64,000 nucleotides of DNA, from assembly GCF_900112455.1 (NCBI RefSeq), contig NZ_FOLT01000004.1, forward strand, positions 93,981 to 157,980. The letters are read 5' to 3'. Position numbers and translations under genes: made by a program. Under the pieces are notes generated by a model. That model saw nothing but the letters and a program-made list of their open reading frames with translations. It had not been told where the DNA came from and did no database searches. Positions within the stretch are counted from its first letter, which is position 1. Each line of letters opens with the position of its first letter. Source of the DNA: Alkalibacterium subtropicum (GTDB lineage Bacteria; Bacillota; Bacilli; Lactobacillales; Carnobacteriaceae_A). Positions 41,764-49,864 of the stretch are shown piece by piece.

Positions 41764-42453
41764 TTAGTCGTCTTCATACCGGTCCTTTTCTTTTTCCCTG
41801 TAGTCCATCATTTTTCTGCTGAACAGCTCACCATTAGAAGGGGGTGTATAGGTGATGGCATTGGCTCCCGCTTCAATCGTTTCCAGGATGCTTTTCTCAG
41901 TCGGTCCGCCTGTCGCGATGATGGGCAGATCAGGGTACTTCTCTCTCAATTCTCTTACGATGGTGCTCGTCCTGCCTGCACCGGAAACATTGATGATGTC
42001 CACACCGGCTTTCAGGCGTTTGTCTATCGATGTGTATTCGGATACCACCGTCAAAATGATGGGGATATCGATCACTTCATTGATCTTTTCAATGGTTGCT
42101 ATCGGTGTAGGGGCGTTGACGACAACTGCCTTGCAGCCGTGTGCTTCAGCGAACAGAGCCATGTTGGCCGACCGGACACCTTGCGTCTTGCCGCCAGCAA
42201 TACCGGCTATGACAGGAATCGTAGAAACTGATGTTATCGCTTCAAGAATCGCCGGATGTGGGGTGAAAGGGTAGACAGCCATGATCGCATCGGCATCATT
42301 ATTCATGATCAGTGCGATATCAGTGGTGAACATAAATGCCTTAAAACGTTTTCCATTGATCAATATACCGCTGGCCTTCCTGATGACCGACGGAACTTCA
42401 ACGTATCCATTATACAAATCGGATTTTACTGACGGGTATTTTCTTTTTTCCAT
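41764..42453 (-). CDS. TIM-barrel protein of unknown function
   Basis: A 229-residue protein that reads as a phosphate-binding beta/alpha barrel: IPVIAGIAGG, AVVVNAPTPIATIEKI, GVDIINVSGAGRTSTIVREL, LPIIATGGPTEKSILETIEAGANAITYTPP. The GVDI-INVSGAG and IATGGPT strands resemble the phosphate site of ThiG- and HisA-like barrels. Lactobacillales homologues are usually called hydrolase without evidence. It lies 22 bases before the penicillin-binding protein gene and 24 behind the glucosaminidase gene, which hints at a cell-wall link, but nothing in the sequence proves it. Confidence 0.8.
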   Translation of the reverse strand: MEKRKYPSVKSDLYNGYVEVPSVIRKASGILINGKRFKAFMFTTDIALIMNNDADAIMAVYPFTPHPAILEAITSVSTIPVIAGIAGGKTQGVRSANMALFAEAHGCKAVVVNAPTPIATIEKINEVIDIPIILTVVSEYTSIDKRLKAGVDIINVSGAGRTSTIVRELREKYPDLPIIATGGPTEKSILETIEAGANAITYTPPSNGELFSRKMMDYREKEKDRYEDD

Positions 42454-42477
42454 ATCTTAGCCTCTTTATCTATTAGT

Positions 42478-43062
42478 CTATTTATCAAAACGATCTAAAT
42501 CGTAAATCTCTATGATCTCGATTATCTTTTCGGGGTATGTGGGATCTGTGGCATAACCAGCTGAATAAAGTGCCCGAGCGGCTTCCTGATAACTGGATGC
42601 CTCCTGAACGCCACTGTAAAGTTGAGGATCCCATTCTGTCCCGCCATTGATCAACTCGGCATAATCCTTGACCGATGCTTCAAGCGACGGATAGCTTCGA
42701 AAGGACGCATGAATGTCTTTCCATTCGTCCTCATATTCTCGCGTGGCATATTTACGGCCTGTCGATCCGCCCTTTATCCCAAAATAATTATTCTCCTGAC
42801 GGGATAAGCTGCTCTTTCCCCAGTTTGATTCCAGAATCGCCTGAGCAATTGTGACACTTGGTGTGATTCCGTGGGAGGCTTGTAAAGGAACGGCATGGCT
42901 GGCGACTTCATTTATAAACTCATCTTTTGTCCAGTTTTTCTGATTGGCCGGCTCGTTATCTACAGCCTGACTGATCACTGCCAGCGCGCCTGTAAAGGTA
43001 AGCAGCAGGATCGCAATCAGCTTAAAAACGGGGAAAGATGTTTTCCTTTTTTTATAACTCAG
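42478..43062 (-). CDS. Exported glucosaminidase-type peptidoglycan hydrolase, non-ATG start
   Basis: The catalytic domain (GITPSVTIAQAILESNWGKSS with the catalytic Glu, NNYFGIKG, ARALYSAGYATDPTYPEKI) belongs to the LytG/glucosaminidase family that cuts glycan strands. A frame from GTG at 42978 would lose the export signal. Upstream in frame lies a clear signal peptide (KKRKTSFPVFKLIAILLLTF, then GALA). In that frame no ATG, GTG or TTG exists before the TGA at 43066-43068; only CTG (43060-43062) and ATT (43063-43065). AGGAGG (43070-43075) lies seven bases before CTG. Translation from CTG gives 194 residues; ATT is the other choice. Confidence 0.78.
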   Translation of the reverse strand: MSYKKRKTSFPVFKLIAILLLTFTGALAVISQAVDNEPANQKNWTKDEFINEVASHAVPLQASHGITPSVTIAQAILESNWGKSSLSRQENNYFGIKGGSTGRKYATREYEDEWKDIHASFRSYPSLEASVKDYAELINGGTEWDPQLYSGVQEASSYQEAARALYSAGYATDPTYPEKIIEIIEIYDLDRFDK

Positions 43063-43262
43063 AATTCATCCTCCTATTTTGTTGCTTAATCATTTATACT
43101 TAAGGTATACGACATTATTCTTAACGTTTCTCCTTTTGCGTACTCCAGTTTCACGTAGTTTTATTTTACCATACTCTGATAAATCTAAACAGATAACACA
43201 ATAAAAGTATATTTTTATACCCGGTCATTCAAGCAGGTGAACAAATAGAAAGGAGGCAGAAC

Positions 43263-43851
43263 ATGTGTAAAATAAAATGGGCTATCATAGGATCAGGTGA
43301 TGCGGCTCACCAGTTTGCTTCACAATTTGAAGACGCTCATGCAGAACTTACGGGGGTTGCTTCCACTACACTGCAAAAAGCCTTTGAGTTTTCGACTCGG
43401 TTTAATATAAAAAAAGCTTACGGTACTTACGAAGAACTGGCCATCGATCCAGAGATAGACATCCTTTATATTGCGCCTACGAATCATTCTCATTACACTA
43501 ACATGCTCATGGCATTGAATGCAGGTAAACATGTTTTTTATGAAAATTCAATCGCATTAAATAATCAGCAGCTCGATGAGGTGCTGACCCTCGCTCAAAA
43601 AAAGAATCTGCTGGTCGCAGAGACTATGACGATTCACGACCTGCTTCTTTATAAAGACCTGACGGAAGAGACCGAAACAGGACAGGACGGTGACCATTCA
43701 AAAGCACTCGCTTATGAAATAAACTCCATCACGCATACGCTATTGACTGAGAAGGATTTTACCTCTCGCTGTCACCACAGAAGTCAGTGACCTTATGGAT
43801 TGGGCGCTCAGAGAGTGGCAAATCCCTCGATTATATTCTCCCGACATTTAA
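43263..43851 (+). pseudogene. Gfo/Idh/MocA family oxidoreductase, broken
   Basis: AAAGGAGG precedes an ATG that opens a good NAD(P)-binding domain (KWAIIGSGDAAHQFASQF, YGTYEELAIDPEIDILYIAP, GKHVFYENSIALN). After AETMTIHDLLLY (about residue 130) the family's large middle part is missing, and the frame ends at 43790. In another frame the typical C-terminal end follows (LAVTTEVSDLMDWALREWQI) up to TAA at 43849-43851. Intact members have about 330 residues; here 589 bases remain. So one internal deletion and one frameshift have destroyed it. Confidence 0.82.
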
Positions 43852-43856
43852 CAGAT

Positions 43857-43936
43857 AAAACTCCCTTTCAAACGGAAATCTCAAAAAGATCAGACAGGAT
43901 CTTCATCAAAGAGATTCGTTTCAGAGGGAGCTTTAT
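43857..43936. terminator. Bidirectional terminator between converging genes
   Basis: Arms near 43862-43881 (CTCCCTTTCAAACGG) and 43912-43931 (CGTTTCAGAGGGAG) form a long stem with small bulges; A and T tracts lie outside both arms. Confidence 0.55.
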
Positions 43937-43939
43937 TTA

Positions 43940-44275
43940 TCAACCTTTTAGAGCACTTGTTATTTTTTCCAGTTGTTCGTTCAGTTTGTTTTTTTCAATA
44001 AATCGGGCAAATCGCATGACTTCTCGACCATCTACAAAAAGCAGGACCACGGGGATGGTAAACACCGTGTATTCTCCTGCTATTTCAGGAAGATTCTGGA
44101 CATCAGCCTGCAACGGCCTGATCTCCGGATAACTCTCCACTATCGGTTTGATCTGGGGGAGGACGGCATGACAGACAGAACAGTGCTCGCCATACAGATA
44201 CAATAAGGCTACATCGTTCTCTTTAACATGGTCCTGTAGTTCTTCAAGTGATCGTGCTTCTTTAAATCCATCCAT
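43940..44275 (-). CDS. Thioredoxin-like protein
   Basis: A 111-residue thioredoxin fold with active site CSVC (LLYLYGEHCSVCHAVLPQI) and the cis-proline stretch FTIPVVLLFVDG. The CxxC is atypical (CGPC in standard thioredoxins), so it may be a monothiol-like or low-activity relative of the YtpP/BacA-type group. No signal peptide. The start at 44275 has AAGGAGG eight bases upstream; a frame to 44302 begins before that site. Confidence 0.88.
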   Translation of the reverse strand: MDGFKEARSLEELQDHVKENDVALLYLYGEHCSVCHAVLPQIKPIVESYPEIRPLQADVQNLPEIAGEYTVFTIPVVLLFVDGREVMRFARFIEKNKLNEQLEKITSALKG

Positions 44276-44321
44276 TTTACTTACCTCCTTATCATTAGAC
44301 ACTTTGATGCCTGATTCATTG

Positions 44322-47306
44322 TCAGTCCTGAGTCTTCAGCGCTTCAACCATATCCACGTGCTTCAGTTTGAAGTGCATGACCACCATGACCATGCTGCTG
44401 AAGAAGAACATCAGCAGGAAGGAATAAAGATAACTCGTCCAGGATATCTGGTGAAGAAAACGCATGATATCAAGCTCAGCGGTCTGAAGTACAAACATAT
44501 GCATAAAGATCCCCAGGACAAAGCCGACAAGGATCCCCATGATCGTTAAGACCAGGTTCTCACGGTAAACATACATCGTGACTTCTTTGTCAAAGAATCC
44601 CAGCACTTTGATCGTTGATAATTCTCTGATCCGTTCCGATACGTTGATATTTGTCAGATTATAGAGGACGACAAAGGCCAGAGAGGCCGCTGAAACGATC
44701 AGAACGACGGTAACCACATCTAAACTGTCCATCGAATCCTGAAAGCTTTCTCTGATAGAAGAGACAAACGTCACGCCCAGGACAGCATCCTCTTCTGTCA
44801 GATTTTCACCCAGTTCATCGTTGCTGACGACGGAATCGTCATATTTCAGCAGTCGTGTATTATAATCGATTTCTTCGTTAACGACTTGCTCATAGTAATC
44901 TTCTGACATGTAAATATAGTGCTGGACGTATTGCTCAGAGATACCGCCAATGGCGACATCTACCGTTTCTCCCTCGTCCCATGCCACTTCCATGCTGTCA
45001 CCCGTTGTGACATTCAGGAGATCAGCCAGTTTATCTGTGATGATAACGCCATCTTCCGGGAGCTCATACAGCCTGGACTGATCGTTTCTGTCTCTCAATA
45101 CCACGAATTCCTCAAACAGTTCTGTGTCTTCCGGAACGAGGAGCGTCGCATCACGACTTTCCCCTGAGTTCGTGGCAGTGATGCTCTCCTGCAGCGACTG
45201 AAGCTGTGCTTCAAAACCATCCACTTCTTCAAGTGAAGACAGGAGTGAATCCTGTTCACTTTCTGTTGCTTCAGGGTCTTCTGCTACAATAGCCTGGTAA
45301 AGATTGATTTCACCAAATTGTATATCTGCAATATCTGCTATCGAATCTGAAAGGCCATAACCCGTCAGGAGCAGCGCTGTTCCGCCAGCCACGCCAAACA
45401 GTGTCATCAGCATGCGGCGTTTGTATCTGAACAAGTTACGCGAAGCCACTTTCTGAGTAAAGGAGAATCGTTTCCAGATGAATGGGATATACTCCAGGAA
45501 GATCCGCTTGCCTTTCTTCGGTGCTTTTGGACGCAGCAGGGTCGCGGCATTGCTCCTTAGTGACAAGCGTACAGAAACCAGCGTAGACAAGCCAGTCGCC
45601 AGTAATGAGGCAGCAATCGAGATAATAGCGTAATCCCAGTAAAACTGCGTCTGTGCTGACGGCAGATTATATAAGGAACTGTACGCATCCAGAATGACAT
45701 TAGGAAAGAGCCAGTACCCTAGGAATAAGCCCAATATACTGCCAAATGATGTGGCAATAAAGGCATAAACAAAGTATTTTGCCGCAATGGCCATGTTCCC
45801 ATACCCTAAAGCTTTCAGGGTACCGATCTGATTCCTTCCTTCATCCACCATTCGGGTCATAGTCGTCAAGGATATAAGAGCCGCAAGCATAAAGAAGAAA
45901 ACCGGGAAGATCCTTGCGATCGCGCTGATCCTTTCAGCGTTTTCGTCAAACTCTTCGTATCCTGGATAGGATGTCCGGTCATAGACGAAGTATTCCGGTT
46001 CTTCCAGCTCTGCCAGTTCTTCCTCCGCTTCTTCGAGATCGACCAGTGCCTCATCGATTTCTTCTTCTGCGTCTGCTTCTTCTGCTTCGAATTCAGCCAA
46101 ACCTTCTTCATAATCGGCCTCAGCTTCTCCCAGCTCTATCCGTGCCTGCTCAAGATCTTCTCTTGAAGCTGCAAGTTCAGCATTCAGTTCACTTTCAGCA
46201 TTTTCCAGTTCCTGAAGCCCTGCTAAAACCTGTTCTTCCTGAGCAAGTACTTCTTCGTAAGTGGGGGTGTTCTGCATTTGAGCGGCTTCAAGCTGATCTT
46301 TATTCGCTTCGATTTCACTGAGTGCCTCTTCCAGCTGCTGACGCTCATCTTCAATTTCAGCTCGGGCATTAGCTTCTTCCGCTTCAAATTCTTCTAAGCC
46401 GGCTTCATAATCCTCATAGCCTTCTTCGATATCAGTTCGTGCTTCTTCGAGTTCTTCTCGGCCGTCTTCAAGCTCCTGCCTTGCCTCTTCGATTTCTGCA
46501 TAGCCTTCTTCGATATCACTTTCTATTTCAGCATAAAGTTCTTCATATCTTTCCTCAGGCCGGTGAGCGACGCGCTCTTCGATGTCGGTCGTCTGTTCAT
46601 CGATAAAAGTCTGATACTCTTCTGAATAAGAGACATACTGATTTGATCGATCAAATAAAACGAACGCATCCGTATAGACATCCATATCAAACACTTCCGG
46701 AGAAACGACAGAGAAGCCATCAAGGTTACCACTGCCGATCGTCGTGTTTCCTCTATTTGCCCGTTCGATATACAAGGGGGTCTTCAAGAATCCGACGACT
46801 TCAAAAGTGTCTTCTGTAAAGACGTTATCCTGATTTTCTGACTGTTCTTCGGTAATCTGAATCGTATCACCTATGGCATACTCATCAGCGTAACTGTTCG
46901 TCTGGTCTAAAGCGATCTCGTTAGTCTCTTTTGGGAAACGTCCTTCAATGATTTCGAATTCATTAATGGTATGCTGGACTGCATCCCAGCCATAGACTTT
47001 TGACGTCAGTCCGGATCCATCAAAGATGACATCCTGACTGTAAAGATAATCGACCTCTGCATTATCAACAGAATTCAGAAGCTCGCTGTCTTCTTCCTCC
47101 AGTCCCATCGTCGAGAAGACATGCAGATCACTTAAATTTTGTTCGTCATAGTATGAATCCGCCGTCTCGATCATGACGGGTCCTGTGGCACTCAAGCCGG
47201 CAAAGAATGCGACACCGATCAGAATGATCGCAAAAATAGACAGGAAACGTGTCTTGCTTCGTCCGATCTCTCTGAATGTATCCTTCCATATTGCACCTTT
47301 TTTCAC
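44322..47306 (-). CDS. FtsX-type ABC transporter permease with long acidic coiled coil
   Basis: A 994-residue membrane protein. One helix at the N-terminus (FLSIFAIILIGVAFFAGL), a MacB-like extracellular domain, then about 200 residues (around 240-440) of nearly pure Glu/Ala heptads forming a coiled coil, a first FtsX domain of three helices, a second extracellular domain and a second FtsX domain ending the protein. Such permeases do not transport through the membrane but move extracytoplasmic domains to export or extract lipids or peptides, or to sense antibiotics. The start is GTG. The ATPase gene lies 25 bases upstream. Confidence 0.92.
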   Translation of the reverse strand: MKKGAIWKDTFREIGRSKTRFLSIFAIILIGVAFFAGLSATGPVMIETADSYYDEQNLSDLHVFSTMGLEEEDSELLNSVDNAEVDYLYSQDVIFDGSGLTSKVYGWDAVQHTINEFEIIEGRFPKETNEIALDQTNSYADEYAIGDTIQITEEQSENQDNVFTEDTFEVVGFLKTPLYIERANRGNTTIGSGNLDGFSVVSPEVFDMDVYTDAFVLFDRSNQYVSYSEEYQTFIDEQTTDIEERVAHRPEERYEELYAEIESDIEEGYAEIEEARQELEDGREELEEARTDIEEGYEDYEAGLEEFEAEEANARAEIEDERQQLEEALSEIEANKDQLEAAQMQNTPTYEEVLAQEEQVLAGLQELENAESELNAELAASREDLEQARIELGEAEADYEEGLAEFEAEEADAEEEIDEALVDLEEAEEELAELEEPEYFVYDRTSYPGYEEFDENAERISAIARIFPVFFFMLAALISLTTMTRMVDEGRNQIGTLKALGYGNMAIAAKYFVYAFIATSFGSILGLFLGYWLFPNVILDAYSSLYNLPSAQTQFYWDYAIISIAASLLATGLSTLVSVRLSLRSNAATLLRPKAPKKGKRIFLEYIPFIWKRFSFTQKVASRNLFRYKRRMLMTLFGVAGGTALLLTGYGLSDSIADIADIQFGEINLYQAIVAEDPEATESEQDSLLSSLEEVDGFEAQLQSLQESITATNSGESRDATLLVPEDTELFEEFVVLRDRNDQSRLYELPEDGVIITDKLADLLNVTTGDSMEVAWDEGETVDVAIGGISEQYVQHYIYMSEDYYEQVVNEEIDYNTRLLKYDDSVVSNDELGENLTEEDAVLGVTFVSSIRESFQDSMDSLDVVTVVLIVSAASLAFVVLYNLTNINVSERIRELSTIKVLGFFDKEVTMYVYRENLVLTIMGILVGFVLGIFMHMFVLQTAELDIMRFLHQISWTSYLYSFLLMFFFSSMVMVVMHFKLKHVDMVEALKTQD

Positions 47307-47331
47307 TTTAAACCCTCATTTCGCATCCCTT

Positions 47332-48036
47332 TTACCACTCGATCGATTCGACCGGCTGGGGATGATCATTCATCGTTATCTTTCTGACTTTTGCGTTATT
47401 AATATCAATGATTCGATCAGCCATTGGAGCGATCGCACGGTTGTGCGTGATGACAACGACTGTCGCCCCAAATTCATCTTTAGAGCGGCTTAACAGGTCC
47501 AGAACTTTTTTACCTGTTTCAAAGTCCAATGCACCCGTAGGCTCATCACACAACAAGAGTTTAGGCTGCTTGGCCAGTGCCCGGGCAATAGCCACACGCT
47601 GCTGTTCCCCCCCTGACAACTGAGCGGGAAAATTGTCCATACGGTCCTGCAAACCGACACTGATAAGTATTTCTTCAGCGTCCAGGGCGTTCGGTGAAAT
47701 CTCTGCAGCCAGTTCCACATTCTCTTTAGCAGTCAGATTAGGGATCAGATTGTAGTTCTGAAAAACAAAGCCGACGTCATTGCGACGGTATTCTGTCAAC
47801 TGCTTCTCTTTGAAGCCGACGATATTCGTTCCATCGATGATCACATCACCTTCATCAGCAGAATCCATTCCGCCCAGAATATTTAAAACCGTTGTTTTTC
47901 CGGCTCCACTGGGTCCGACGATCACAGCAAATTCATTTTTTTCGATATCGAACGTTATCCCGTCGTTGGCAACGACTACAGTTTCTCCTGACTGATATCG
48001 TTTCACTTCATTCTTTACAGATATATATGCTGTCAT
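47332..48036 (-). CDS. ABC transporter ATP-binding protein (MacB/LolD type)
   Basis: A 234-residue ATPase: VGPSGAGKTTVLNILGG (Walker A), the FVFQNYNLIPNLTAKENV Q-loop, LSGGEQQRVAIARALA (signature) and LLLCDEPTGALD (Walker B), followed by VVVITHNRAIA. The PTGALD and NLIPxLTxxENV patterns place it in the MacB/LolD/FtsE group that pairs with FtsX-type permeases, as encoded directly downstream. AAAGGA precedes the ATG. No two-component genes flank it, unlike many bacitracin-type exporters. Confidence 0.95.
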   Translation of the reverse strand: MTAYISVKNEVKRYQSGETVVVANDGITFDIEKNEFAVIVGPSGAGKTTVLNILGGMDSADEGDVIIDGTNIVGFKEKQLTEYRRNDVGFVFQNYNLIPNLTAKENVELAAEISPNALDAEEILISVGLQDRMDNFPAQLSGGEQQRVAIARALAKQPKLLLCDEPTGALDFETGKKVLDLLSRSKDEFGATVVVITHNRAIAPMADRIIDINNAKVRKITMNDHPQPVESIEW

Positions 48037-48257
48037 ATCTTTTCGTCCTTTCTACTCGTGTACCTATCTCTATATTTTATCATATAAAACTAGACAGTCT
48101 TCGTTTATTTGCCCGATTCAATAAATCTTCACTAATAAATCATATTTAACTTATATTGACGATTTGTGAACAATTTTTATCTTTATAATATTTCTAGGAT
48201 AACTGGTAAAAGCAAAACACTTCTTAATCACTAAAGCGAAAGCCTTTTAATATCTGT

Positions 48258-48457
48258 ATTTGTGCCCTTTGTGGGAACTTCCCACTCGCGGAGGTCACAT
48301 ATCCACTGGTTTTGTGACCTTTGTGGGACCTTTCCACTCGCAAAGGGCACTTATCCACTGGTTTTGTGACCTTTGTGGAGACTTTCCAATCACGAAGGGC
48401 ACTTATCCACTGGTTTTGTGACCTTTGTGGAAGCTTCCCACCCGTGAAGGGCACATA
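48258..48457. repeat. 52-bp tandem repeat array with hairpin-forming units
   Basis: Units at 48258-48309, 48310-48361, 48362-48413 and a partial one at 48414-48457. Each has TATCCACTGG at its right end and arms GTG(A/C)CCTTTGTGG and CCAC...GGGCAC that can pair. In unit 1 the inner stem is GTGGGAA/TTCCCAC, in unit 4 it is GTGGAAG/CTTCCCAC, so the arms changed together. It shares no sequence with the 51-bp repeat. It fills the gap between the ABC ATPase gene and the rRNA methyltransferase; the rest of 48037-48555 shows only a terminator. Confidence 0.85.
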
Positions 48458-48518
48458 AGTATTTATCTTAACTTCATGAATCATCTATAAGCTCTCTCCA
48501 AGGTTTTTTCAACAGCAT

Positions 48519-48547
48519 AAAAAAAGAAGCAGGAGACCCTGCTTCTT
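48519..48547 (-). terminator. Terminator of the RlmI-type methyltransferase gene
   Basis: AAGAAGCAGG and CCTGCTTCTT form a perfect ten-base stem with a four-base loop; seven T follow on the minus strand. Confidence 0.88.
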
Positions 48548-48555
48548 CAGTCCAA

Positions 48556-49737
48556 TTAGCTTTTCGCTCTTTCAAGTACAAAGACTTTCAGATAGTCTGA
48601 TTCTGGATGCTGCTTATTCACAGCGAAATCTTCAGGTAATTTGAACTCGTCTACCAGATACGCATCGACGTTCATATCTTCAAAGGCCAAGTTGACACTG
48701 TCAAAGAAATCATCTCTTGAGACGTTCCATGCATTGGTCGATGTAATGATCAAGCCACCGGGTGCCAGGACCTGAACGGCATCCTTCACTAGTTCTGTGT
48801 AGTCTTTATCGACGCTGAATGTTCTTTTCTTGGTGCGGGCAAAGGTTGGCGGATCCAGAACGATCAGATCGAACTGGAGTTTATGTTTCTGTGCATAATC
48901 AAGATATGAGAAGACATCCATCACACGGATCTCGTGCTGGTCACTGTCCAGACCATTCACTTCAAACTGCTCTTTTGTCCGATCTTTACTTCTATTTGCG
49001 ACGTCCACATTGACTGTTTTGAGTGCACCACCCATAGCGGCAGCTACAGAAAAGGCGCCTGTATAACTGAAGGCATTCAGGACTGTTTTACCCAGTCCCC
49101 ACTCTTCCATGATTTTATTTCTGACATTACGCTGATCAAGGAAAAGTCCTGTCATCCACCCTTCATTGAGATAGACATTATAATGGATCCCGTTTTCAGA
49201 AATGACCAGCGGTTCCTCTGCCATCTCTCCTTCAACGAAACGGCTTTTGTGCGGCGCATCAGGATAACGGCATTTTTCATAGATACCTTTAAAATCAGGG
49301 ATCGCGACTTTGAACGCTTTAATGATCATGTCTCGGTGCATGTAAATGCCGGCACTGTACCATGAAAAGACGTAATATCCTTCATAGTAATCGATCGTCA
49401 GCCCGCCAATGCCATCTCCATCTCCATTGAAGAAACGGAAAGCTGTGGTTTTGTCATCAGCATAAAAGGCCGTTCTTTTTTCTCGTGCGATTCTAAAGCG
49501 TCTATCAAAAAAAGCGTAATCCAAATCATCTGATTCATCCAGTGACAACACATAACCTGCTGTTTTTCTTTCGTCCCCGATATAACCATAAGCCACGAAT
49601 TTATTGTGCTTATCGACCAGTTTGACGAAGTCCCCTTCCACCAGATGATCCTTATTGACAAAATCCAGTTCTTCTAAAACGGGAAAGCCGTTTTTTATGC
49701 GTTTCGTTGCTAATTCTTTGATTTTTAATACGTTCAT
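48556..49737 (-). CDS. Class I SAM-dependent rRNA methyltransferase, RlmI/YwbD type
   Basis: A 393-residue enzyme. The N-terminal PUA-like domain (NGFPVLEELDFVN, GDFVKLVDKHNKFVAYGYIG) is followed by an EEHEH bridge and a SAM domain: GKTVLNAFSYTGAFSVAAAMGGA, NVDVANRSKD, and FDLIVLDPPTFARTKK with the DPP motif of cytosine-C5 or related rRNA methyltransferases. E. coli RlmI makes m5C in 23S rRNA; some Firmicutes relatives make other marks, so the target is not certain. AAGGAG precedes the ATG. Single-gene unit. Confidence 0.9.
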   Translation of the reverse strand: MNVLKIKELATKRIKNGFPVLEELDFVNKDHLVEGDFVKLVDKHNKFVAYGYIGDERKTAGYVLSLDESDDLDYAFFDRRFRIAREKRTAFYADDKTTAFRFFNGDGDGIGGLTIDYYEGYYVFSWYSAGIYMHRDMIIKAFKVAIPDFKGIYEKCRYPDAPHKSRFVEGEMAEEPLVISENGIHYNVYLNEGWMTGLFLDQRNVRNKIMEEWGLGKTVLNAFSYTGAFSVAAAMGGALKTVNVDVANRSKDRTKEQFEVNGLDSDQHEIRVMDVFSYLDYAQKHKLQFDLIVLDPPTFARTKKRTFSVDKDYTELVKDAVQVLAPGGLIITSTNAWNVSRDDFFDSVNLAFEDMNVDAYLVDEFKLPEDFAVNKQHPESDYLKVFVLERAKS

Positions 49738-49824
49738 AACGTGCTCCTTTTTGATGGTTATCTTTTTTACTTTTCACACCCAGTATACCATAGATAATGT
49801 GCGTCCACAGAGTCGATCATATAT

Positions 49825-49860
49825 AAAAAGCGGGTGCGAAAGAGATCAACACCCACTTTT
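49825..49860 (-). terminator. Terminator of the LTA synthase gene
   Basis: On the minus strand AAAAGTGGGTG and CACCCGCTTTTT form a stem with one mismatch, followed by T-rich sequence; it begins five bases beyond the stop. Confidence 0.75.
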
Positions 49861-49864
49861 ACGT

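Noticed and set aside
48224..48484. Minus-strand open frame of 86 codons over the 52-bp array
   Set aside because: The unit length is not a multiple of three, so the repeated peptide changes frame; no ribosome binding site is present. It is better explained as a DNA or RNA repeat.
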